Positions 1 to 5,652 of a stretch of 5,652 nt of DNA are shown here, piece after piece. A model generated the notes under the pieces. That model was not told where the DNA came from and searched no databases. It was given only the letters and a program-made list of their open reading frames with translations. How positions within the stretch are numbered: position 1 is the stretch's first letter; each line of letters opens with the position of its first letter. The DNA is from Thermoplasmata archaeon (lineage in GTDB: Archaea > Thermoplasmatota > Thermoplasmata > JAGHBH01): contig DAOVJP010000105.1 of assembly GCA_030673205.1 (NCBI GenBank), positions 1 to 5,652 of the forward strand, written 5' to 3'. The position numbers and the translations under genes were made by a program.

Positions 1-408
1 CAATTCGTGTACCCGCCTGGCTCTCCATCAAGCACCATTGGAGATTGGGATGCGATGCAGGAGTTTCCCACAGCCGCCGCAGGATATGACTACATAATAG
101 CACCTTTGTGGGACGACCTGGACCCTAGCACACACGGGGACATCTACTACCGTGTGACCGGCAGCGCCCCGAACCGTGTCCTGACAATAGAATGGTATCA
201 GGTATCCAAATGGGATTTCTCCAGCGATTATCTGACGTTCGAGGTCAATATTCAGGAAGGAACGAACCTCATAGTGTTCCAATATGGCAGTTTCGATTCC
301 TCACCGAGCTCCAGCAACATTGTTGGACTGAATGCTGGGGATGGTATCCACTATAACCGTCAGAATAACGCTACATTGCCGGACGCCAACGTCCGCGACA
401 TAGAGTTC
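1..408 (+). other. NIDO-like beta domain (start may be cut off)
   Basis: Residues 1-136. The diagnostic run is IIAPLWDDLDPS (residues 32-43), then DIYYRVTGSAPNRVLTIEW (47-65), a long beta strand YLTFEVNIQEGTN, and VFQYGS followed by a NIVGLNAGDG stretch. This order (a WDDLDP turn, a strand ending in a Tyr pair, a 'TGSAPNR' turn, a hydrophobic strand ending in W, an F-Q-V-type strand, 'IVFQYG', then a final 'I-x-F' strand at residues 134-136) is the pattern of the small nidogen-like domains common in bacterial and archaeal surface proteins. These domains have no known catalysis and are thought to be binding or structural. The first strands may lie upstream of the window. Confidence 0.6.
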
Positions 409-3400
409 TCCACAGGGAGCTCTGGACTGGACATAGGGGGGTGGCAGATAGTCTGTGATTTGTCATACAGCATACCTGCAGGAACAGTACTGGACAGTTC
501 GGATCGCGTTTACACCCTATATCTCAGCGACTTTCCCGCCGGATTCGATATGACCACCGGAGGTGACAATGTGTACCTGTACAATGACACTGGCGCCTTG
601 GTGGACATGTTCGGATGGAACACCGCACACCAGCCAGACCTCTCTGCAACGCGGGTTCCCGACGGAGAGGGAACGCATTTGGGATACAATGATAGGAGCA
701 GCATCCAGGCAGAATGGGTGTTCAACAGCACACCCTCCATGGAGCAGATACTGCCCATTATCACCGAGGTACGATGGGATGACGCACAGGGTCGGATAGA
801 GGTTCACAACCCCACGAACCAGGCCTTCGACCTGACAAGCTGGAACTTCCAGGGCTATGCTGGTTCATGGGACAATACGGATCTGATAGCAGGGGGATAT
901 ACCTATTATACTCTCTCAACACCCGGTGACGAAGAAGGCTTCACATTAACACTTCTAGACTATGCCTCCAACCCGGTGGCGACGGCCAGGTTCGGCAATC
1001 TAGACGTGGCGCCCGATCCGTCCATAGGCCAGAGCACGGCCAGATACTGGAATGGCACGGCCTATATGAATGTCTGGACATGGGACAGCACCCCAACATT
1101 CGGCGTGGAGAACGATGTCGTCGAACCCTCTGCTCTACCGCCAGTGGTCCTGAACGAGGTGTTGTACTACACCGATGCAGAATGGGAAGATCTCATTGAA
1201 CTGACATACAACCCTATCTCCCCCCAGATAGTATATTTCATGGATGACATGGAGAGCGGAGACAACGGCTGGACCACAGTGGTGGATGACGGTTTCAACG
1301 ACCACTGGCAAAGGAGCACACAAGAATACAATTCCCCCAGCACCGCATGGCACCTGGAGGTGGACGATAGTGAACCCTTCGGCACTGACAACTCGCTGGT
1401 CAGCCCCGTCATCGATCTGACCGATTCGACCCATCCCATGTTAGAATTCTGGTCCAATCTATCTGCGCAGTGGTTCGACTACCTCAACGTGGAGGTATAC
1501 GACTCGGGCTGGGATATCATGCGCCAGTGGGAATACGAGGCGTTCACTGGTATGGTCAGAATAGACCTGACGGGATACGGCGGACTATCCAACTTCCGAG
1601 TGAGATTCCGCATTGACGCTGGCACGCTAGGCTCTACCCCCGACACCTGGACAGTGGACGATGTGGCCTTGTACGAGTTCCAAGATCTCCCGCCCTTCTG
1701 GACGGAGAACGGAGGGCCAGAGGCGAACAACGTCACGGCAGGTGGCAGTTATCCCAACAGCTTGGGGTGGGTCGAAAGCGGAGGGGCATGGGCCAACGTC
1801 TATGGGAACGCCGAAGCCTCGTGGCTCAGGACCGATGCGATGGCCATACCCGATGATGGAGCATACCTCGTATTTGAGCACAAATGGAACTTGGGTGCAG
1901 GCGATGACCTGGAATTGTACGTTTCAGCAGAACCGTACACGAGTGAAACACTGTTGGACAGCTTCACCGGTACCCAGGTGACATATGTGAACTCAGACCC
2001 CTACGACCTCAGCGCATATGCTGGTCAGAGTATCATGTTCAGCTGGAACATAACAGCGGATTCTGACGGCGACAACGGGAACTGGTACCTGGAGAACATC
2101 TCCGTGAAACCATACTCGGACCCCGGATTCGACCTTGCCGGATATAAGATACTGATAGATGATCCGACCAACATGTATACCATACCGAGTGTCATTCTCA
2201 ACCCGCTGAACAACTACTTCACCATAAATGAAACGCTGGCACCCTCCCTTTTCGCGGAATTGACAAGCGGAGGCGACAACGTATATCTATACGACCCATC
2301 GGAACAGCTGCTGGACATGGTCGGATGGAACACACAGCACACCATGAACAGATCAGTGGCTAGGGTCCCGGAGGGATATGGGTCATACAATGGATACAAC
2401 GACACATCCAGTGAGGCTGCAGGATGGATGTTCGATCAAACCCCCTCCCCTCGTTTCGTTTCCATCGAAGAGGACAGCCAGGGATATGGCGATATGGGAA
2501 CCGAGGTGTGGTACAATCTCACTGTCACGAATCACGGCCCGGCGGACACAATAACCCTGTCCAACACAACCCTGCGCGGCTGGTGGGTCGGAGTATATGA
2601 ATCAGATGGTACGACCCCAGTAACAACCCCGTTTGCCCTCTCCATTGGCGAGACGAAGGATATTGTTGTCCGTGTACTGGTGGAAGAGATCGGCCAGGTT
2701 GAAACAACCGTTGTGTGGGCAACTCCCTCGCTCGATCCTGTTGGCAGGGACAATGTGACATTGACCACCGCATCTTACTCCGACCTGATATTGCTCCCCG
2801 CATCCATTGTTGTTTACAGCACCGAGATGCGCGTCAACATAGGGACCGAAGAGGCGGCAGGCGTACCAGCCTCCATAAACGTAACAGTGGAGAACATAGG
2901 ATATTCCGATGCTAGTGATGTCCTGGTACGCATATGGGATACGGATGGCCAGGGAGATGATGTTTTCTTCGGCCAGGGCACCATAGCAAGCATCCCCACA
3001 GGAGGCCAAGCATCCATAAACATCACTGGCCGTCCCTATAAATGGGGGCTCAACATATTCGAGATATACATAGACCCGGACGAGACCATACCCGAGACCA
3101 ACGAGGACAACAACATGGCTAGTCACGACAAGACCTATGATTTCTTCTCGCTCAGCTCGGACCCCTACAACGTGAACGTGACCATGAACAGAGAGATGCA
3201 ATACACCAGCCAGCACTATTCCTCCGGAGCCTTACTGCTGAGCCCATGGATAACGAGCCACTCCAGCATGATATTCAACATCAGTGGGAACGAGTACATA
3301 ACCTCGGAGCAGGATCTAAGCCAGTACATAACGAAGGAGCTACACCTAACATCCAACACCAGCGCCGAGATGACCTACATATTTTCGGAGGGGGTCGAGG

Positions 3401-5652
3401 CAAATATCAGAATGGCTCTGGCCAACGAGGAAATGTCCCGTGCCTCCGTTCTTTTCACGAACCTCAATGCCACGGACAGCCACACCGCAGGATTGAGACA
3501 ATACATCTCGTTGTACAACGACGTTCAAGAAGACTGGATAATATACGGAGAGGATTTCGAGAATTGGGAATCCAGCCCCCAACTGCCCGGGTGGGAGAAC
3601 ACGTCCAACCCCATAAAGGGATGGGAGCACTGGGGAGAGAACGATGCCTGGGCCTTTGGATATCCGAACGGCGATCTGTTGGATACCAACAATGATACGC
3701 TGGGCCCTCTCGGAGGATACCAGGCAGGAGACCAGTACTGTTGGGGAACCAACTCGGACATCCTGCACCCCATTGAATTCAGGGGAGGTTATGGAGATAG
3801 CACATCCTCCTCGGCGATCCTGACCTCCCAGCTCAACTCCTCATTCGTCGACCTATCTGGAGCCACAACCATAACGATCTCCATGTGGGAATGGGTGGAC
3901 CTGGAAGATGTGGACACAAGGGAAGTATTGCTCAAGGACGCCAACAGCCACGAGACACTTTACACAGTGATCACCAAAGCATCCACCGACCGCAATTGGA
4001 CCCAGATCACCTCCCCACTGATAGAGGGCACTGCCGGAAGGACAGTGTACCTGCAATTCAACCTCTATTCAGACAACGCCAATGTCCAGGCCGGATGGTT
4101 CATAGACAACATAACCATAACCGGAAAGGCAGAGGAAGGGATCGCTTGGACATCCACGAGCAGTGACCCCAATACCCTCATCGAGAACGAGACCACGCAC
4201 TATTCAACATACGCCTTTGACAACATACTATACCACACCTTCTACGACCCTGAGAACCCCAACCACTTCGAACAGAGCCAGATGAACTCAACACTATATG
4301 TCGGAATGGAGGGAGGGAACACGCCCCCTGACCAGGTGCAGTTGATAAACGGAAGTCATTTTGATGCGCCCCGAACCTGGGACTATGGCACCACTTCCAC
4401 AGATGGACTGTACACAAATGGCCAGTCATCACAACTGGGCACCGCAATGCGCTGGGACCCTGTTACTCTGGAGTCCCATTACCTAAACCCGACGCAGAGC
4501 CAGACCGAGATAGTCGCCCATTTTGGAACAGCGCAGGTGAACCCGCTTCCAGCGGACCTCACCGTCGTGGACAGCATGATCAAACTCTCTCCTGCCGGAC
4601 CTGTGGATGAGGAGCAGATAGTGTACATCAACGCCTCGGTCTACAACATAGGAGGCACGGCTAGCACCTCGTTCAAAGTGGAAATATGGGACGGCATCCC
4701 TGGGAGCGGGGTTCTCGTACACGAGGAGATAATGGCATCACTGGGCCCGTATGGCGTTGAGGCTGCTGAGATCAGCACCACCTGGGCGGCCATAGGGGAT
4801 GGACTGCACAACATCTACGTTGTGGTGGACCCCCTCGATCAGATAGTGGAGGTCAGGGAGGACAACAACCAGGGAATGAACGCCATAGAGGTTATCGGAA
4901 CCGCCGTTATGCCAGAACTCATAAGCGGAGAGGTGAACGGAGGGGTGGGCGCAAGTGGAACTCCAGGCGACAACTTCCAGTTCAACGTCACCTATCGACA
5001 TGATTTGGGCCTTGCGCCAATGTTGATACAGATAGAGGTCAATGGAAGCTGGCATGACATGGCCTGGCTCTCCGGAGCCAATAGCACAGGCGCCACGTAC
5101 ACATGGACATGGGACAGCACAGGAGCTCCAGACGGCGGCTATGATTATAGGTTCCGGGCAAGAGACACAGATAGCATATGGGCCACAAACCAGAACGGAA
5201 CCATCCTGGGAACGGTAACACTGGCCAGCGGTGTGCTGGAACCCCCGACGGATGTGGATATAACCATGAGCACTGATGGTACGACTGTGACGGTGACATG
5301 GACCGATTCAATAACGGTTGGCGTGGTGGGCTATATCTTCATGCGTGACACCGACCCCAGCTTCTCTTCGCCCACTATCATGTGTGATGTGAGCCCTATC
5401 GGGCCCGGTGTGCAGAGCTATGATGACACCGGTGTGGACGATAATGTCGAATACTATTACAAGGTCGGTGTCAGAAAGGCTGGCGACTTGTTCAACACCA
5501 CTGTGTTGGCCAAATCTGTGATCGTCATGGGTGCGGGGATGAACCTCGTTGGTATGGACCTGCCCATAGACCTGATACGACCTGATGGCGGCTTCGGTCC
5601 CGAGGGCTGTAAGAATGCCACCTTGGAGATACAGGCACAGAACGGGGGTGTG
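1..5652 (+). CDS. Giant multidomain secreted/surface protein (LTD, J-type, CARDB, FN3), partial at both ends
   Basis: Frame 1 has no stop across all 1884 codons, and its translation is coherent extracellular beta-sandwich sequence throughout. The start, any signal peptide, the stop and any C-terminal anchor lie outside the window. Domains in order: NIDO-like (residues 1-136), LTD C-part (137-250), divergent LTD (251-371), LTD N-part (381-408), two J-type jelly rolls (410-706), LTD C-part (707-818), NEW3/DUF11-like Ig (821-926), CARDB (927-1046), beta-sandwich with an internal J-type domain (1047-1512), CARDB (1518-1632), Ig-like (1638-1741), FN3 (1747-1843). The composition is that of an exported protein: many Asp, Asn, Ser, Thr, Gly, Tyr and Trp, about 35 NxS/T sequons, four cysteines and about 18 lysines. 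I saw no transmembrane segment and no HExxH, GDSL or other catalytic signature. A role in adhesion, cell-surface layer or matrix is inferred; the partner is unknown. A secreted hydrolase with its catalytic part outside the window cannot be excluded. Confidence 0.96.
409..750 (+). other. Lamin-tail-like domain 1, C-terminal part
   Basis: Residues 137-250. The sequence runs LDIGGWQI (143-150), IPAGTVLDSSDRVYTLYL, GGDNVYLYNDTGALVDMFGW (187-206), then an RVPDGEG turn and a GYND...W.F..TPS ending. In LTD folds, 'DLSGW.I' is followed by a 'tipaGtvl.pg' strand, a 'gD.v.Ly...g..vD' hairpin and 'tPg.' at the end, and all of these are here. The usual opening strands ('VVLNEV...IEL.NP') are not visible; the NIDO-like domain lies directly in front. 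Extracellular LTDs occur in many giant prokaryotic surface proteins and probably mediate binding. Confidence 0.7.
559..735 (+). repeat. Protein-level repeat, copy A (LTD 1 hairpin region)
   Basis: Residues 187-245 pair with residues 757-815 (2269-2445) with no gap. Shared residues include GGDNVYLY at the start, D-M-x-G-W-N-T fifteen residues later, A-R-V-P and G-Y-N-D. At DNA level the two copies are diverged except for short runs such as the one beginning gacatg at 604 and 2314. This is an old duplication within the gene or strong shared constraint, not a recent repeat. Confidence 0.7.
751..1113 (+). other. Lamin-tail-like domain 2 (divergent, uninterrupted)
   Basis: Residues 251-371. It opens with IITEVRWDDAQGRIEVHNP, then FDLTSWNFQGY (276-286), a DLIAGGYTYYTLS strand, FTLTLLDYASNPVATARFG and a closing WDSTPTFGVEN. 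This is the full LTD order: NEV-like strand, 'IE..NP', 'FDL..W', a 'l.aG.y.vl' strand, the L-D-x-x-G-type hairpin and the final TP motif. Only four residues (272-275) separate the NP from the FDL motif. This makes it the in-protein reference for the interrupted LTD at 1141-2454. It lacks the GGDNVYLY hairpin and the DMxGW motif shared by LTD 1 and 3. Confidence 0.6.
1141..1224 (+). other. Lamin-tail-like domain 3, N-terminal strands (split domain, first part)
   Basis: Residues 381-408. VVLNEVLYYTDAEWEDLIEL (382-401) followed by TYNP (402-405) is the classic opening of an LTD: strand one with the N-E pair, a short loop, then the 'IEL.NP' strand. The next expected element, 'FDLSGY.I', does not follow. 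A J-type domain begins within about five residues, and the missing LTD core appears about 300 residues later at 2128. The rest of this domain is the feature at 2119-2454. Confidence 0.7.
1228..1680 (+). other. J-type jelly-roll domain 1 (MAM / immune-inhibitor-A-like)
   Basis: Residues 410-560. The landmarks are FMDDMESGDNGWT near the start, W..ST and STAWHLEVDD, then SLVSPVIDLTDST, a LEFWSNL strand, DYLNVEVYDSGW, VRIDLTGYGGLSNFRVRFRIDA and the closing TWTVDDVALYEF. The order 'D.ES...GW', 'S..W', 'L.SP.IDL', 'L.F', 'D...VEV...G', 'IDLT.Y.G...V..RF', 'W.VDDV' is that of the 'choice-of-anchor J' family of jelly rolls, often found beside secreted proteases and in adhesins as a glycan- or protein-binding module. 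It carries a single sequon (NLS) and no lysine. Confidence 0.7.
1681..2118 (+). other. J-type jelly-roll domain 2 (divergent)
   Basis: Residues 561-706. It starts near FWTENGGPEANNVTAGG, has W.ESGGAWANVYG and ASWLRTDAMAIPDDGAYLVFEHKW, then DDLELYVSAEP, YDLSAYAGQSIMFSWNI and NWYLENISVKPYS. The later half fits the J-type pattern well: a 'D.LEL.VS' strand, 'YDLS.YAG..I.F.W', and a final 'G.W.LENI.V' strand in place of the usual 'W.IDDV'. The first half is less typical. It carries an Asp-rich DSDGDNG loop at residues 687-693. It follows domain 1 with no linker, so the two probably form a rigid pair. Confidence 0.55.
2119..2454 (+). other. Lamin-tail-like domain 3, C-terminal part (split domain, second part)
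   Basis: Residues 707-818. DPGFDLAGYKILIDD (707-721) supplies the LTD core missing after residue 405. It is followed by a YTIPSVILNPLNNYFTI strand pair, GGDNVYLYDPSEQLLDMVGW (757-776), RVPEGYG and GYNDTSS...GW.FDQTPSPR. The hairpin-to-end section is a gap-free counterpart of LTD 1 at a constant offset of 570 residues. Together with residues 381-408 it makes a complete LTD of about 140 residues. Confidence 0.75.
2269..2445 (+). repeat. Protein-level repeat, copy B (LTD 3 hairpin region)
   Basis: Residues 757-815 are the counterpart of 187-245 at a constant offset of 570 residues: GGDNVYLY 187/757, the D of DMxGW 202/772, and the Y of YND 229/799. Codons differ at many conserved positions, so the copies have had time to diverge. 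Confidence 0.7.
2461..2778 (+). other. Ig-like domain, NEW3/DUF11 type
   Basis: Residues 821-926. The pattern is EVWYNLTVTNHGPADTITLS, then WWVGVYESDG, FALSIGETKDIVVRVLV, and TTVVWATPSLDP ending in a VTLTT strand. 'Y.LTVTN.G...D...L' followed by 'L..GET..I.V.V.V' is typical of the Ig-like folds (NPCBM-associated NEW3, DUF11) that act as spacers in archaeal surface proteins. It contains three sequons (NLT, NTT, NVT). The fold class is fairly clear; the exact family is not. Confidence 0.55.
2779..3138 (+). other. CARDB domain 1
   Basis: Residues 927-1046. SDLILLPASIVVYS opens the domain, followed by SINVTVENIGYSDASDVLVRIWD, a IPTGGQASINITG strand, a WGLNIFEIYIDPDETIPETNEDNN stretch (DNN at 1036-1038) and a final strand. 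'aDL....i......G..v.I...V.N.G...a....V..wd', 'l..G....v', 'G...i.v.vDp...i.E.nE.NN' is the CARDB signature (cell-adhesion-related domain of bacteria and archaea). The Asp/Gly-rich loop DTDGQGDD at 980-987 could bind a metal ion. Confidence 0.85.
3139..3546 (+). other. Putative beta-sandwich domain, first part (split domain)
   Basis: Residues 1047-1182. Nearer the end come AEMTYIFSEGVEANIRMALAN, then ASVLFTNLNATDSHTAGLRQYISLYND (within 1148-1174). The section 'v.y.vtN.....H..GlR...D...gdND' resembles the first half of a beta-sandwich domain found in many bacterial and archaeal surface proteins, whose second half carries 'WDY...' and 'a..W.PV.L..g' motifs. Those motifs are found here only after the J-type domain at 3547-4128. 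The family name is unknown to me and the first 70 or so residues match nothing I recognise. Confidence 0.4.
3547..4128 (+). other. J-type jelly-roll domain 3 (long form)
   Basis: Residues 1183-1376. GEDFENWESSPQLPGWE starts it, then W.HWGENDAWAFGYPNGD, LGPLGGYQAGDQYCWGTN, SSSAILTSQLNSSFVDLSGAT, an ITISMWEWVDLEDVD strand, W.QI..PL, and a closing NVQAGWFIDNITITG. This is the longer, canonical J-type pattern: 'D.E.....GW', 'W.wG.P.G..gP..a..G...WGTN', 'S.L.S..iDLSg', 'l.f..W...E', 'W......L......v.l.F.l.sd......GWfIDNI.I'. It holds one of only four cysteines in the window (residue 1247). No catalytic residues were recognised; binding is the likely role. Confidence 0.75.
4129..4536 (+). other. 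Putative beta-sandwich domain, second part (split domain)
   Basis: Residues 1377-1512. YSTYAFDNILYHTFYDPENP (1401-1420) is followed by a VGMEGGNTPPDQVQLINGSHF stretch, TWDYGTT at 1459-1465, SSQLGTAMRWDPVTL and a closing QTEIVAHFGTA. The order 'wdaFD.....t.yDp......G...PD.v.l........WDY......d.......SA..l.W.PVtL.pg...t.v..yG' is a recurrent arrangement in secreted bacterial and archaeal proteins. In the usual case it follows directly on a segment like that at 3430-3522, which suggests the two parts form one fold. Confidence 0.45.
4552..4896 (+). other. CARDB domain 2
   Basis: Residues 1518-1632. ADLTVVDSMIKLSPAGPVDE, then IVYINASVYNIGGTASTSFK and VEIWDG, an ASLGPYGVEAAEISTTW strand, a GLHNIYVVVDPLDQIVEVRE stretch and DNN at 1621-1623. 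This matches the CARDB pattern point for point: 'aDL.v....i..sp..p..G....i...V.N.G...a..f.V..wd', 'l...g......W', 'G.h.i.v.vDp...i.E..E.NN'. It lies just after the split beta-sandwich, as CARDB 1 lies just before it, so the two bracket that domain. Confidence 0.88.
4912..5223 (+). other. Ig-like domain of the cell-surface spacer type
   Basis: Residues 1638-1741. GASGTPGDNFQFNVTYRHDLGLAP, then IQIEVNGSWHDM, an ATYTWTWDS strand, APDGGYDYRFRARDTDS and a final strand ending in GTVTL. 'g....F.F.VtY.d..g.aP....v.vdG....M', 'Gatyty.t.l..G.y.yrF.a.D' is a familiar Ig-like module in archaeal and bacterial multidomain surface proteins. It has three sequons (NVT, NGS, NST) plus NGT near its end. No ligand can be predicted. 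Confidence 0.6.
5239..5529 (+). other. Fibronectin type III domain
   Basis: Residues 1747-1843. EPPTDVDITMSTDGTTVTVT (1747-1766) then WTDS, VGVVGYIFMRDTDPSF, and a YDDTGVDDNVEYYYKVGVRK stretch. The FN3 landmarks are present: 'P.dv......g..v.vtW', '..v.GY.i.R...', 'y.DtgV.dn..YYYkV.a'. It is about 95 residues, normal for the family. FN3 domains act as spacers or binding modules in secreted proteins. One cysteine (1795) sits in the middle. Confidence 0.82.
5530..5652 (+). other. Start of a further domain, cut by the window end
   Basis: Residues 1844-1884. The segment begins GAGMNLVGMDLPIDLIRPDG and includes one cysteine (1870). It recalls the 'GWNLVSLPL' opening of a beta domain seen in archaeal surface proteins, but Trp and Ser of that motif are replaced by Met and Gly. 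The cut end leaves too little to name a family. Confidence 0.25.

Noticed and set aside
1240..1242. An internal ATG at the start of J-type domain 1 as a possible separate gene start.
   Set aside because: There is no stop upstream in frame, no clear ribosome-binding site, and the sequence before it is a good LTD opening whose rest lies downstream, so it is one continuous protein.
1661..1981. A 106-residue open frame on the + strand in frame 2.
   Set aside because: It lies wholly inside J-type domains 1 and 2 of the main frame and has low-complexity Pro/Arg/Thr composition typical of an out-of-frame shadow.
2602..3216. A 204-residue open frame on the - strand.
   Set aside because: It is antisense to well-defined NEW3-like and CARDB domains. 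Its translation is rich in Cys, Gly, His, Val and Tyr with no domain pattern, as expected for the reverse complement of this codon usage.
3246..3695. A 149-residue open frame on the + strand in frame 3.
   Set aside because: It overlaps the main frame across the split beta-sandwich and J-type domain 3, is rich in Arg, His and Gln with no recognisable fold, and shares no spacing or ribosome-binding logic with a real gene.
3547..4128. A peptidase or other enzyme domain, since J-type domains often accompany secreted proteases.
   Set aside because: No HExxH, subtilisin-type Asp/His/Ser motifs or GDSL motif was seen anywhere in the frame; the GDS at about residue 1266 is in a loop of the jelly roll without the other expected blocks.
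1..5652. CRISPR arrays, tRNA or rRNA genes, insertion-sequence ends, terminators and promoters.
   Set aside because: No regularly spaced direct repeats, cloverleaf-like segments, terminal inverted repeats or hairpin-plus-T-run were seen, and every base is accounted for by one coding frame.

Overview
The whole window is the inside of one very large protein-coding gene on the + strand. Frame 1 is open from base 1 to base 5652 (1884 codons, no stop). Neither the start codon nor the stop codon lies in the window, so the protein is longer than 1884 residues. There is no intergenic space, and I saw no RNA gene, promoter, terminator, CRISPR array or mobile element.

The protein reads as a secreted or surface-anchored mosaic of beta-sandwich domains. 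In order these are: a nidogen-like (NIDO-like) beta domain (1-408); the C-terminal part of a lamin-tail-domain (LTD) fold (409-750); a second, divergent LTD (751-1113); the N-terminal strands of a third LTD (1141-1224); two jelly-roll 'J-type' domains (MAM / immune-inhibitor-A-like, 1228-1680 and 1681-2118); the C-terminal part of the third LTD (2119-2454); an NEW3/DUF11-like Ig fold (2461-2778); a CARDB domain (2779-3138); the first part of a putative larger beta-sandwich (3139-3546); a third J-type domain (3547-4128); the rest of that beta-sandwich (4129-4536); a second CARDB (4552-4896); an Ig-like domain (4912-5223); a fibronectin type III domain (5239-5529); and the start of one more domain running off the end. 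No catalytic motif was recognised, so adhesion, surface-layer or matrix roles are more likely than enzyme activity.

The most interesting feature is the layout. Several domains appear to be nested inside others rather than strung in a row. The third LTD is cut after its first strands by about 300 residues holding two J-type domains, then resumes with its usual core motif. A J-type domain likewise seems to sit inside the beta-sandwich at 3139-4536. The NIDO-like domain at the start may be inserted into the first LTD at the same point.

Source: probably an archaeon, most likely of the Thermoplasmatota type. The reasons are the strong preference for ATA as the isoleucine codon, mid GC content, mixed AGG/AGA and CGN arginine codons, about 35 N-glycosylation sequons, very few cysteines, and this domain mix, which is common in giant archaeal surface proteins. 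The protein is strongly acidic and remarkably poor in lysine, which would fit a saline setting. The taxonomic call is inference; domain names rest on remembered family patterns, not on a database search.
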